From Pseudomonas piscis (lineage in GTDB: Bacteria; Pseudomonadota; Gammaproteobacteria; Pseudomonadales; Pseudomonadaceae): a stretch of 64,000 bases of DNA. The notes under the pieces are model-generated. The model was not told where the DNA came from, searched no databases, and was given only the letters and a program-made list of their open reading frames with translations. The translations under genes were made by a program, and so were the position numbers. Shown in pieces: positions 44,124-52,325 of this stretch (positions are counted from its first letter, which is position 1; the number at the start of each line of letters is the position of its first letter). The stretch lies in NCBI RefSeq assembly GCF_009380155.1, contig NZ_WHUV01000005.1, positions 62,001 to 126,000 of the forward strand, read 5' to 3'.

Positions 44124-45092
44124 CTACCTACGCTTGGCCTGGAAAGCGCTCAGCCCCTGCGTCGCGGGCTCCATGGCCAGTTTGCTGCAGTCGTCGGTCA
44201 CGTCCCGGGTCACCTTGGCCTCCTCCAGCGAACAGGCCTTGCCGACCGCGTCGGTGGTCTCTTTCTGCCAGGTGGCGAATACATCGACCGCACTGGAGGT
44301 TTCCTTGAAGATCGCCTCGTCGAGCTTCTTGAAGACCACGTCGGAGCAGTAGGTGTAGATATTCTTGAGGGCCGTGGTGTTGTATTTTTCCTGGCGGAAA
44401 CGGTACTGCTTCAAGGTATTGCCGACCTTGCAATCACGCTCCCGTTTCAAGCGGTACAGGCTCAACTGCGGGTCCTGCCGCAACCTATCGGGCCAGATAG
44501 CCTGGTCCCAATCATTTCTCACCGAATAGGCGGCCGTCAGCGCAAGGTCGTGGACCACCGTGACATCCCGGAGCTTCTCGATGGTGTTGCGGAAGGTTTC
44601 CTGGCTATCCAGGCCGGCCGGCACCACCACCCGCCCCAGGTAGTCCCGGGCGTCGGGGAAGATCTCATTGGTCTTCAGGAACACCGCGTCGTAACTGCGC
44701 TTGCGCTCATTGACCATTTCAGTGGTGAAGCCCCAATTCAACGCCGACCCCAGCATGCTGCCCTGCAGCAGGCGCGCTCGATGGGCCTGCTTGTACTTGA
44801 GATAGACGCCGATGTTCTCGGCATGGCGCAACTCGCGCTTTTGCTGGTCATCCTGGATCCGGGAGACCGTGAAGGATGCGAAGAAGGAAAAGGCCCCGGC
44901 AATCAGCGTACCCACCGCGACCGGCCCCAGCAGGTACTTGAACAACTGGTCCCGGTATCGCTCCTTCCTGGCTGGAAAAGAGCGCAGCGCAGCCTCCTTT
45001 ATGGAGTCCAGGGCAATCTGTTCGACGGCGCGATTGACATAGCGCTCGAGTTTTTCGTCGACGGCCGGCTCATTTGCAGACCCCTCGCCCAT
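44124..45092 (-). CDS. Unknown single-span membrane protein
   Basis: Protein of 322 residues with one clear membrane helix at about 52-75 (LLGPVAVGTLIAGAFSFFAS), an N-terminal charged arm and a helical C-terminal part rich in Lys/Glu. Four cysteines in the last third (CKVGN, YCSDVV, CSLEE, DDCSK) may pair, suggesting that the large domain is periplasmic. I recognise no family. The gene stands alone between rtcB and a DJ-1-type gene, and the start near 45092 has an AAGGAAGG-like site. Confidence 0.6.
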   Translation of the reverse strand: MGEGSANEPAVDEKLERYVNRAVEQIALDSIKEAALRSFPARKERYRDQLFKYLLGPVAVGTLIAGAFSFFASFTVSRIQDDQQKRELRHAENIGVYLKYKQAHRARLLQGSMLGSALNWGFTTEMVNERKRSYDAVFLKTNEIFPDARDYLGRVVVPAGLDSQETFRNTIEKLRDVTVVHDLALTAAYSVRNDWDQAIWPDRLRQDPQLSLYRLKRERDCKVGNTLKQYRFRQEKYNTTALKNIYTYCSDVVFKKLDEAIFKETSSAVDVFATWQKETTDAVGKACSLEEAKVTRDVTDDCSKLAMEPATQGLSAFQAKRR

Positions 45093-45312
45093 TGAACACC
45101 TTCCTTGGCAGGAGCAACCCCGCCAGCGACCATCCTGATCGACTTGCAGCCCCAGGCCACGGGTTCACAAGCGCCTTGCCAAGAATCGATGGCGATGCGC
45201 CACCTCATGTCTTGAAGCCTAGACCAAGCACCGGAACATGCAGCCGCGATGTAACATGCAGCGAGCTGCCCTGATGCACCTCAACCTCCATTTATTCCAG
45301 CAAGGATTGCCC

Positions 45313-45885
45313 ATGCCCCGCGCCATCACCCTGCTCACCGAAGACTTCGCCGACTGGGAAACCTCCCTGATCAACGCCACTGCCCGGGCCTACTACGGTT
45401 TCGACTGCCGCTACGCCAGCCCCGGCGGCACGCTCGTCACATCCATGGGCGGCTTGCGAGTGACGCCCGACCTGGCACTGGAGGACATCGACCTGGAGCA
45501 ACTCGACCTCTTGATGATCTGCGGCGGAACCTTCTGGCAGAGCGGCCAGCCCCTGGAGATCGGCGCCCTGCTGCGTGACGCCCAGGCACGCGGCATCGTG
45601 CTCGCAGGAATCTGCGACGGCACCCGGGTCCTGGCCCAGGCCGGGGTTCTCGATCGCCTGCAGCACACCTCGAATTCGGCAGCCAACCTGCTCTCGGTGA
45701 ACTACGGCGGCGCCGCGCATTACCAGGATGTAGCCCACGCCGTGGCCGACCAGCGCGTGATCACCGCGCCGGGCAGCGCCCCGGTGAGCTTCATGGAACA
45801 GATCCTGCGTACCTTGGGTATCGACGATCAGAACCTGCAGGACTACATCGCCCTGCACGCTGCGCAACACCGCCGGCAAGGCTAG
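45313..45885 (+). CDS. DJ-1/PfpI-family protein
   Basis: Protein of 190 residues, glutamine amidotransferase-like fold. The nucleophile elbow is LAGICDGTRVL with C101, preceded by LMICGGTFW (68-75). Acidic residue E16 in DWETSL is at the position expected to contact the cysteine. Possible roles include stress-linked deglycase or hydratase activity. Start ATG 45313 has AAGGA six bases upstream; upstream in-frame ATGs lack a ribosome site. Its TAG stop is part of a CTAG shared with the opposing gene's stop. Confidence 0.84.
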   Translation: MPRAITLLTEDFADWETSLINATARAYYGFDCRYASPGGTLVTSMGGLRVTPDLALEDIDLEQLDLLMICGGTFWQSGQPLEIGALLRDAQARGIVLAGICDGTRVLAQAGVLDRLQHTSNSAANLLSVNYGGAAHYQDVAHAVADQRVITAPGSAPVSFMEQILRTLGIDDQNLQDYIALHAAQHRRQG

Positions 45886-46277
45886 TCGGCCAGCGGGTTA
45901 TCCACCGCCAGCACCGCTTCGTAGTGCCCGCTGTCAGGCGCGAAGGAAACAAAGTCCTCGAGGCCGGGCTTTTGCAACCACAACCGCCCGCAGCGGCTGC
46001 ACTCGTAGGCCGTGGAAGTGCAGGCCAGGTAGACGCTGGACAAGCGATCCTCGAAATACTCGGTGGGCTGGGGCCGCCAAGGGCCCTTGGCGTACTCCCG
46101 GTCCAGCAGTTCGTCGACCTTGCCGGCGCTGGCGGCGACCAGCAGGTCGTTGGCCAACTGCGCCGCCCCGGTGAAGAACTCCTGCTCCTGCCCATCGGGC
46201 AAGATCGCCGCCTTGTAAGGCAGGTCGTCAGTTTGGTCGACGATGACATGTCCGCAGCGGCAGGCCAGTTTGCTCAC
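45882..46277 (-). CDS. Small zinc-ribbon-like protein
   Basis: Protein of 131 residues with an N-terminal Cys-x-Cys-x-His (LACRCGHVI) and a second knuckle CSRCGRLWL near residue 92, so a probable two-part zinc ribbon. The rest is acidic. The start is GTG 46277 with GAGG eight bases upstream; a longer GTG form at 46304 has no site. I do not recognise a function. It converges on the DJ-1-type gene with a four-base overlap. Confidence 0.68.
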   Translation of the reverse strand: MSKLACRCGHVIVDQTDDLPYKAAILPDGQEQEFFTGAAQLANDLLVAASAGKVDELLDREYAKGPWRPQPTEYFEDRLSSVYLACTSTAYECSRCGRLWLQKPGLEDFVSFAPDSGHYEAVLAVDNPLAD

Positions 46278-46346
46278 AGGGGTTAACCTCGATGTGGATT
46301 GCACAAAAGATCGAGGGCATCGCTGCTGCGCTACCCTCCCGGGCGG

Positions 46347-47192
46347 TTATGGCAGCGGCGCCGCTCCGGAGTCTTGCCCCTGGCCTGGTCGATACGAGTC
46401 GACCTTCCATGGGGAGTATTCCAACTCCACCCGAAACTGCTCCTGCGTGGGCCGCAATACAAGGAAAACCGACATTCGCTGCGGGTCCAGGGTCATGCAG
46501 CGCGCCTCCAGGCGTTGTCGCAGGCCAGGGTCCTGCCTGAAATCTTCCTCTCGCCCATCAATGGCCACCAGCTCGACCTGGCAATCGACCACTTGCCCCT
46601 GCTCATTGGCTCGGGCGCGCATACGGGCGGTACCGATGCTGTCCAGGGACTCCTGGGCGAACAGCCGATGCCAGAGGTACTGCTCTTGCAGCGCGTACCC
46701 GCGGACCGTTGCGCGAATCTTCTGCTCCTCCATCGGCCGCGACTTCGGCTGCGGGAAGACCACCGGCAGCACTACTTGCAGATCGTCCCCGGGAGCACTG
46801 GCGAACAACTGCGCCCCGGCCCTGGGAAATACCATGTTCCAGCAGATGCTCTCCAGCAACGGTGCAAGCCTGCGGTTGTCCGGAAAACGCTGCAGGGGAT
46901 AGTCGGGCAATGCCTCGGCGGAACAACCGACTACCGCGTTGCGACGATCGATCAGCGCATGCAGGGCCAGGCCGCCGACCCAGTCATCGACGTTGTAGCG
47001 GTTCACGCCCTGGTTCAACACCCGCTCGAAGCTCGAAACAAAGCCGGCCATCTGTTTAGCGGCCTGCTGCTCGGGAGTGGGCGCCGAGGTGCCTTGGCAA
47101 CCGGCGCCGAGCAGCAGGCCGGCCAGCAGCAAGCCCCCTGCGACAAGCCGCGGCAGGCATTCAAAAGATCGGTAGTGCACGGTTCGCTCCAT
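46347..47192 (-). CDS. Lipoprotein of unknown function
   Basis: Protein of 281 residues beginning with a lipoprotein signal peptide; the lipobox LLGAGC places the lipidated cysteine at C32. The mature protein is about 250 residues, with four further cysteines and no known domain by eye. Probably outer-membrane anchored facing the periplasm. Start ATG 47192 gives a normal-length leader. Same strand as the small secreted protein gene 110 bp upstream. Confidence 0.7.
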   Translation of the reverse strand: MERTVHYRSFECLPRLVAGGLLLAGLLLGAGCQGTSAPTPEQQAAKQMAGFVSSFERVLNQGVNRYNVDDWVGGLALHALIDRRNAVVGCSAEALPDYPLQRFPDNRRLAPLLESICWNMVFPRAGAQLFASAPGDDLQVVLPVVFPQPKSRPMEEQKIRATVRGYALQEQYLWHRLFAQESLDSIGTARMRARANEQGQVVDCQVELVAIDGREEDFRQDPGLRQRLEARCMTLDPQRMSVFLVLRPTQEQFRVELEYSPWKVDSYRPGQGQDSGAAPLP

Positions 47193-47302
47193 GGGCCTGC
47201 CCAGGCCCCGGGGCCCGCAGCAGGTCGAATCATCCAGGGGCCGGGAGCATATAGGCTGGCGCGAAGACACACAAAAGCTTGTTGCGCCCCGGCGACTCCG
47301 AC

Positions 47303-47695
47303 TCAGGGACGGCTGCCCTTGACCCCCAGCACCTGCTCCAGGTGCCGGGCCTCGGCGTCCGACAGCGGCGGTGCGGGAAGCGCTGCGCCCTGCTGCTCGG
47401 ATGCCCGTCGCGCCGACACCGCAGGCTTGATCCTGGTCACCCGATTACGATTCGAGCTGCTTGCAGGATACAGCGCCTCATCCAGGCACTTATCGCGCAT
47501 GCCCTGGCTGGACAAGCCCTGGCAGCCCTTGCCATTGGACAATGCACGAGCACCGCAGGTGGCCTTGCTGTCCGGGTCTTGCAGGTCGATGCAGCTCAAG
47601 GAACCGAAGCCATGCCCCAATACAGAGGCCGCATCCTCCCCATGGGCAATACCGGCGCACAGCAGCAATGGAGCTAAAAGCAGTAAGACGCGCAT
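47303..47695 (-). CDS. Small secreted cysteine-containing protein
   Basis: Protein of 130 residues with a signal peptide MRVLLLLAPLLLCAGIAHG. The mature part carries four cysteines (SLSCIDL, ATCGAR, GKGCQGL, RDKCLDE), enough for two disulphides, then a basic Ser/Arg-rich stretch and an acidic tail. Start ATG 47695 has GGGAGG at a rather long spacing. Family unknown. Confidence 0.65.
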   Translation of the reverse strand: MRVLLLLAPLLLCAGIAHGEDAASVLGHGFGSLSCIDLQDPDSKATCGARALSNGKGCQGLSSQGMRDKCLDEALYPASSSNRNRVTRIKPAVSARRASEQQGAALPAPPLSDAEARHLEQVLGVKGSRP

Positions 47696-47872
47696 ATGAC
47701 AGGAGCCTCCCTGGCGGCCGGACGCTCCAACGGAGCCTGCGGCCTGGCTAAGTAAAAGCCCCGTTCTAGCAGGCGAAGATGAACATTTTCCGTTCCCTGG
47801 ACACAAATAGCGGCCCAACGGCCTGCGCGATGGCATGCTGTCGCCCCTTGCCTGGCTCTGGAGGAGCAGCCC

Positions 47873-48421
47873 TTGAATCAACGCATCTACCTGATCGGCG
47901 CCTCGGGAGCCGGCGTCAGCACCCTGGGTACTGCCCTGGCCCGGCACCTGGGCTTGCCCCATGTCGATGTCGACGATCACTACTGGCAACCCAGCGACCC
48001 GCCTTTCGTGCAAGCCTGGCCCCCGGAGCGACGTGTGCAGAACCTGAGCCGCGCGCTGGGGCGCGAGCCCTGGGTAGTGTCCGGGTCCATGGATGGCTGG
48101 GGCGATACCCTCATCGCCCAGGCGGACTGGGTGCTGTACATCGACACGCCGACGCCGCTGCGCCTGGAACGCATCCGTGCCCGGGAACGCCAACGCTTCG
48201 GCCCGCGTATCTTGCCCGGCGGCGACATGCATGCCCGGCACCTGGCCTTCCTCGAATGGGCGGCAGCCTACGACAACGGCACCCGGGAAGGGCGCAACCG
48301 CCCACGACACCAGGCGTGGCTGGCACGGCTCGAGCGGCCCCAGGGGCATATCGACGGTTCGGTATCGGTACCACAGATGCTGGGGCAAGCCCTGGCGATC
48401 ATGGCCAGGAGCACTTGCTGA
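47873..48421 (+). CDS. P-loop small-molecule kinase-like protein
   Basis: Protein of 182 residues with a Walker A loop GASGAGVST (9-17) and the LID-like RERQRFGPRI region, resembling adenylate kinase and topology-modulation (FlaR-type) P-loop kinases. The usual lysine of GxxGxGK[ST] is replaced by valine (AGVST), so phosphotransfer may be altered or lost. The start is TTG 47873, supported by GGAGGAG seven bases upstream. Unknown substrate. Confidence 0.72.
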   Translation: MNQRIYLIGASGAGVSTLGTALARHLGLPHVDVDDHYWQPSDPPFVQAWPPERRVQNLSRALGREPWVVSGSMDGWGDTLIAQADWVLYIDTPTPLRLERIRARERQRFGPRILPGGDMHARHLAFLEWAAAYDNGTREGRNRPRHQAWLARLERPQGHIDGSVSVPQMLGQALAIMARSTC

Positions 48422-48999
48422 TTGCCGTCACGGACCAGGGCATCGGCCCTGGATGACTGAAGCGCCCACCGATCGGCAAGCGCCAGAATTGGATACGCCA
48501 CAAGGGCGTCTCAATGGAACAGGGAAGACGCCGCCCAAGCGAAGCACGTCAAGACCAACGCCATTCCCATTACATACACCGCCAACGCACGACCCACGGA
48601 ACCACCCCACGCAACAGACTCTTGACTTGCAGCCGCTCGACGAACGACCAATAGCGCGCATTCTAGCAGCGAGCGCCGTCATATTGACACGCAACCCATC
48701 GCCGTTTTCAGTCATCCCGATAAATGGCAATTCGCGTCATTTTTATGACGAAAATGTAATGAAAGATTGACTCTCAGCCCTGGAACCGGGGACTTGCCGA
48801 CACATCCTTTTGCATTTTCCGAACGATTTATCCCAGGCCGGCGGAACTTCAATTTCACCCTACTGCCAGACACCCTCTTTTCTTCTGCAACCTCGCCCTT
48901 GAGCGCTCCCCAGGGTTCCGCCCCCTGGTTGGACAAGAGTGGTTCCCACTGCTTTCATTCAGGGTCAGGCCCGGTTGCATTACTACCCAGGAGGGGTCA
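48422..48999 (+). promoter_or_regulatory. Long leader region before the surface-glycan locus
   Basis: 578 bp without a gene. At 48435-48452 lies a hairpin CCAGGGC-ATCG-GCCCTGG, a possible weak terminator for the P-loop gene. At 48735-48750 lies a perfect palindrome CGTCAT-TTTT-ATGACG in an AT-rich patch, a plausible regulator-binding site or promoter region. CAGGAGGGG precedes the wecB ATG. The remainder shows no clear structure. Confidence 0.5.
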
Positions 49000-50151
49000 A
49001 TGCCTTTCAAAGTCATGATGGTTTTCGGAACACGCCCAGAGGCAATCAAGATGGCGCCCCTGGCGCGAGTCCTGCGTCAATGGCCAGGAATCGAACTGCA
49101 CATCTGCTCCACCGGACAGCACCGGGAGATGCTCAAGCAGGTGCTCGATTCGTTCGAGCTGGAAGTCGACGAAGACCTGCAGGTCATGACCCAGGGCCAG
49201 TCCCTGAATGGCCTCTCGCAGCAATTGCTGATCAACCTCGACACCACTTACCAACGCCTGCGCCCGGACATGGTGCTGGTGCATGGCGACACCACCACCA
49301 GTTTCATCGCCGCCCTGGCCGCGTTCAACCGCCAGCTCCCCATCGGCCACGTCGAGGCCGGCCTGCGTACCGGCAACCTCAGGGCCCCCTGGCCCGAAGA
49401 GGCCAACCGCCGCCTGACCGGGGTGATCGCCGACCTGCATTTCGCCCCCACCGCCAAGTGCGAGGCCAACCTGCTGCGCGAAGGCGTGCCGGAAGCCAAC
49501 ATCGAGATCACCGGCAACACCGTGATCGACGCCCTGCTGTGGATGCGCAGCCACCAGGAAGAACTGCACTGGCGGCCGAGCGCCCGTTCACCGCTGGCGA
49601 TCCTCGATGACAGCCGGCGCATGGTATTGATCACCGGCCACCGCCGGGAAAACTTCGGCGATGGGTTCCAGCAGATCTGCGAAGCTTTGGCCGAACTGGG
49701 ACAGCGCTACCCGGACGTCCAGTTCGTGTACCCGGTCCATCTCAATCCCCAGGTGCAGAACGCGGTATACGGCCTGCTGTCGGACAAGCCCAACATCTAC
49801 CTGATCCCGCCCCAGGACTATCAGCATTTTGTCTGGCTGATGGGACGTTCGTACTTCATTCTCAGCGACTCCGGCGGTATCCAGGAGGAGGCCCCGGCCA
49901 TCGGCAAGCCGTTGCTGGTGCTGCGCGAAGTCACCGAACGCCCCGCGGTGCTCGAAGGCGGCACCGTGCTTTTGGTGGGCACCGACCGTGAGCGCATCGT
50001 GCGCCACGCCAGCGAACTGCTGGACGATCAACAGGTGTATGCACGCATGAGCCGGGTCCACAGCCCCTATGGCGATGGCCACGCCAGCGAACACATCGCC
50101 CGCCGCTTGAGCGCCTGGCTGGAGGCTCAAGCCGCGGGTGGCCCTGCATGA
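49000..50151 (+). CDS. wecB: UDP-GlcNAc 2-epimerase (non-hydrolysing)
   Basis: Protein of 383 residues interconverting UDP-GlcNAc and UDP-ManNAc. Family motifs: GTRPEAIKMAPL, LVHGDTTTSF, HVEAGLRTGN, PEEANRR, LITGHRRENFG and SDSGGIQEEAP. It has a strong ribosome site (AGGAGGGG). It heads the glycan locus and overlaps the nfrB start by four bases. No wecC dehydrogenase follows, so UDP-ManNAc itself is the likely donor for the NfrB synthase, as in the E. coli N4 glycan receptor pathway. Confidence 0.93.
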   Translation: MPFKVMMVFGTRPEAIKMAPLARVLRQWPGIELHICSTGQHREMLKQVLDSFELEVDEDLQVMTQGQSLNGLSQQLLINLDTTYQRLRPDMVLVHGDTTTSFIAALAAFNRQLPIGHVEAGLRTGNLRAPWPEEANRRLTGVIADLHFAPTAKCEANLLREGVPEANIEITGNTVIDALLWMRSHQEELHWRPSARSPLAILDDSRRMVLITGHRRENFGDGFQQICEALAELGQRYPDVQFVYPVHLNPQVQNAVYGLLSDKPNIYLIPPQDYQHFVWLMGRSYFILSDSGGIQEEAPAIGKPLLVLREVTERPAVLEGGTVLLVGTDRERIVRHASELLDDQQVYARMSRVHSPYGDGHASEHIARRLSAWLEAQAAGGPA

Positions 50152-52325
50152 ACCTGGAGCTGATCGATTTTTTCATCTACATCCTCTATGGCCTGAAGTA
50201 CCTGGCCATCACCCTGGCCCTGCTGATGTTCCTGCTGGGCCTGGATGACCTGTTCATCGACCTGGTGTACTGGACCCGCAAGCTGATCCGGCGCTGGCGC
50301 ATCTACGAGAAGTTCCAGCCGGCAGACGAGCAACGGCTGTTCGAGGCAGCGGAAAAACCCCTGGCGATCATGGTCCCGGCCTGGAACGAGGTCGGCGTGG
50401 TGGGCGAGATGGCGCGCCTGGCCGCCTCCACCATCGACTACCAGAACTACCAGATCTTCGTCGGCACCTACCCCAACGACGCCGAGACCCAGGCCGACGT
50501 CGACGCGGTGTGCCAGCACTACCCCAATGTGCACAAGGTGGTCTGCGCGCGCCCCGGCCCCACCAGCAAGGCCGACTGCCTGAACAACATCATCGACGCC
50601 ATCCTGCGCTTCGAGAGCGAAGCGAAGATCGAGTTCGCCGGGTTCATCCTGCATGACGCCGAAGACGTGATCTCGCCGATGGAGTTGCGCCTGTACAACT
50701 ACCTGCTGCCCAACAAGGACCTGATCCAGATCCCGGTCTATCCCTACGCACCGGAATGGCAGGGCTTCACCGCCGGCCACTACGTCGACGAGTTCGCCGA
50801 GAACCACGGCAAGGACGTGATCGTGCGCGAGGCCCTGACCGGCCAGGTGCCCAGCGCCGGGGTCGGCACCTGCTTCAGCCGCCGGGCCATCAGCGCCCTG
50901 CTGGAAGACGGCGACGGCATCGCCTTCGACGTGCAGAGCCTGACCGAGGACTACGACATCGGCTTTCGCCTGAAGCAAAAAGGCATGAAGTGCATCTTCG
51001 CCCGCTACTCGGTGAACGATCCGAAGCTGGCCCTGGATTATGAGTGGGCTCCGGGGATGAACCGCCAGTTCGCCCAGGTGATCTGCGTGCGCGAGCATTT
51101 CCCCCGGGACTGGCAGCACGCCGTCCGGCAGAAGTCGCGCTGGATCGTCGGCATCGTGTTCCAGGGCACCACCAACCTGGGCTGGAGCCGCAAGAACCTG
51201 CTCAACTACTTCCTCTGGCGCGATCGCCGCGGGCTGATCGCCTACCTGCTGAGTTTCCTGGTGAACCTGCTGCTCCTGGTCCTGCTGGGCATGTGGCTGA
51301 TCACCGTGCTGTCCCCGGACGCCTGGCACTTCCAGTCGATCCTCACTGACAGCCCGCTACTGGCGGCGCTGCTCTGGCTCAACGGCCTGATGCTGGCCAA
51401 CCGCCTGTTCCAGCGGGCCTGGTTCGTTACCCGTTTCTATGGCCTGGGCCAGGGCCTGCTCTCGGCTCCACGCATGATGTGGAGCAACTTCGTCAATTTC
51501 TTCGCCAACCTGCGGGCACTGCGCCAGGTCTTGCAAATGGGCGACTCGCGACGGGTCGCCTGGGACAAGACCACCCATGAATTCCCGGCCCTGACCAAGG
51601 CCCAGCGCACACCCCTGGGCCATCGCCTGGTGGAAAAGGGCCTGCTCAGCGAAGCACAGCTCGAAGCCGTCCTCACCAGCCCGCTGCACCGGCGGCTGGG
51701 GCGCGAACTGCTGGTGCGCGGCTACATCGACAGCATCCAGCTGGTACAGGAGCTGGCCGCGCAGTTCGAGCTGGAGTGGGCACCGCTCAACCCGTTCAAG
51801 CTCGATCCCCAACTGATCGCCAGCGTGCCCCGGCGAATCGCCGTGCAGTACGGCGTGCTGCCGGTCATGGACGAGAATGGCACGCTGGTCCTGGCCTCCG
51901 AGGATCCGGTCAGCCAAGTCTCGCTGGGGGCCATCAGCCGCCAGCTCAAGCGCCCGGTCAAATGCCGCCTGGCGCCCCAGGGCCGAGTGACCCTGGGTAT
52001 CCGCCACTGGTACCCGGGCAAGCACCAGGGCGAGGAAACCCGGCGCATGCTCGCCACCCTGGAACGGCATCAGGATGACGAGGCGCTGCTCGAACGGGTC
52101 AGCCATCACCAGGTGCAGATCGGCCGCCTGCTGCAGGCACACGGCCTGGTCCCGGCGAGCTTGTTCAACCAGGCCATGATCGACTACGACGCCGACCGCG
52201 GCTCCCTGGGCGAGCACCTGGTCGAACGCGGCATGATCACCGCCGAGGTGCTGCAACAGGCCCTGGCCGACCAGGCCGAGGAACAACAGGCGGCCTACAG
52301 CATCGTGGCGCAGGTGACCCCATGA
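50148..52325 (+). CDS. nfrB: NfrB-type membrane glycan synthase with MshEN-like c-di-GMP region
   Basis: Inner-membrane GT2 polymerase of 725 residues. N-terminal helix (about 12-32), catalytic domain with D170-A-E-D173 (ILHDAEDV), TED at 266-268 and Q328-K-S-R-W332 (QxxRW), then helices near 362-388 and 395-440. Residues from about 485 carry two MshEN-like repeats (RLGRELLVRGYIDS and SLGEHLVERGMIT cores), a fold that binds c-di-GMP in MshE and NfrB. Its product is predicted to be poly-ManNAc. It overlaps wecB and nfrA by four bases each. Confidence 0.88.
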   Translation: MNLELIDFFIYILYGLKYLAITLALLMFLLGLDDLFIDLVYWTRKLIRRWRIYEKFQPADEQRLFEAAEKPLAIMVPAWNEVGVVGEMARLAASTIDYQNYQIFVGTYPNDAETQADVDAVCQHYPNVHKVVCARPGPTSKADCLNNIIDAILRFESEAKIEFAGFILHDAEDVISPMELRLYNYLLPNKDLIQIPVYPYAPEWQGFTAGHYVDEFAENHGKDVIVREALTGQVPSAGVGTCFSRRAISALLEDGDGIAFDVQSLTEDYDIGFRLKQKGMKCIFARYSVNDPKLALDYEWAPGMNRQFAQVICVREHFPRDWQHAVRQKSRWIVGIVFQGTTNLGWSRKNLLNYFLWRDRRGLIAYLLSFLVNLLLLVLLGMWLITVLSPDAWHFQSILTDSPLLAALLWLNGLMLANRLFQRAWFVTRFYGLGQGLLSAPRMMWSNFVNFFANLRALRQVLQMGDSRRVAWDKTTHEFPALTKAQRTPLGHRLVEKGLLSEAQLEAVLTSPLHRRLGRELLVRGYIDSIQLVQELAAQFELEWAPLNPFKLDPQLIASVPRRIAVQYGVLPVMDENGTLVLASEDPVSQVSLGAISRQLKRPVKCRLAPQGRVTLGIRHWYPGKHQGEETRRMLATLERHQDDEALLERVSHHQVQIGRLLQAHGLVPASLFNQAMIDYDADRGSLGEHLVERGMITAEVLQQALADQAEEQQAAYSIVAQVTP

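Noticed and set aside
50148..52325. Cellulose or poly-GlcNAc synthase
   Set aside because: The N-terminal layout, MshEN-like tail and nfrA/wecB/DUF4434 neighbours fit NfrB; no PilZ domain, bcsB-like or pgaB deacetylase gene is present.
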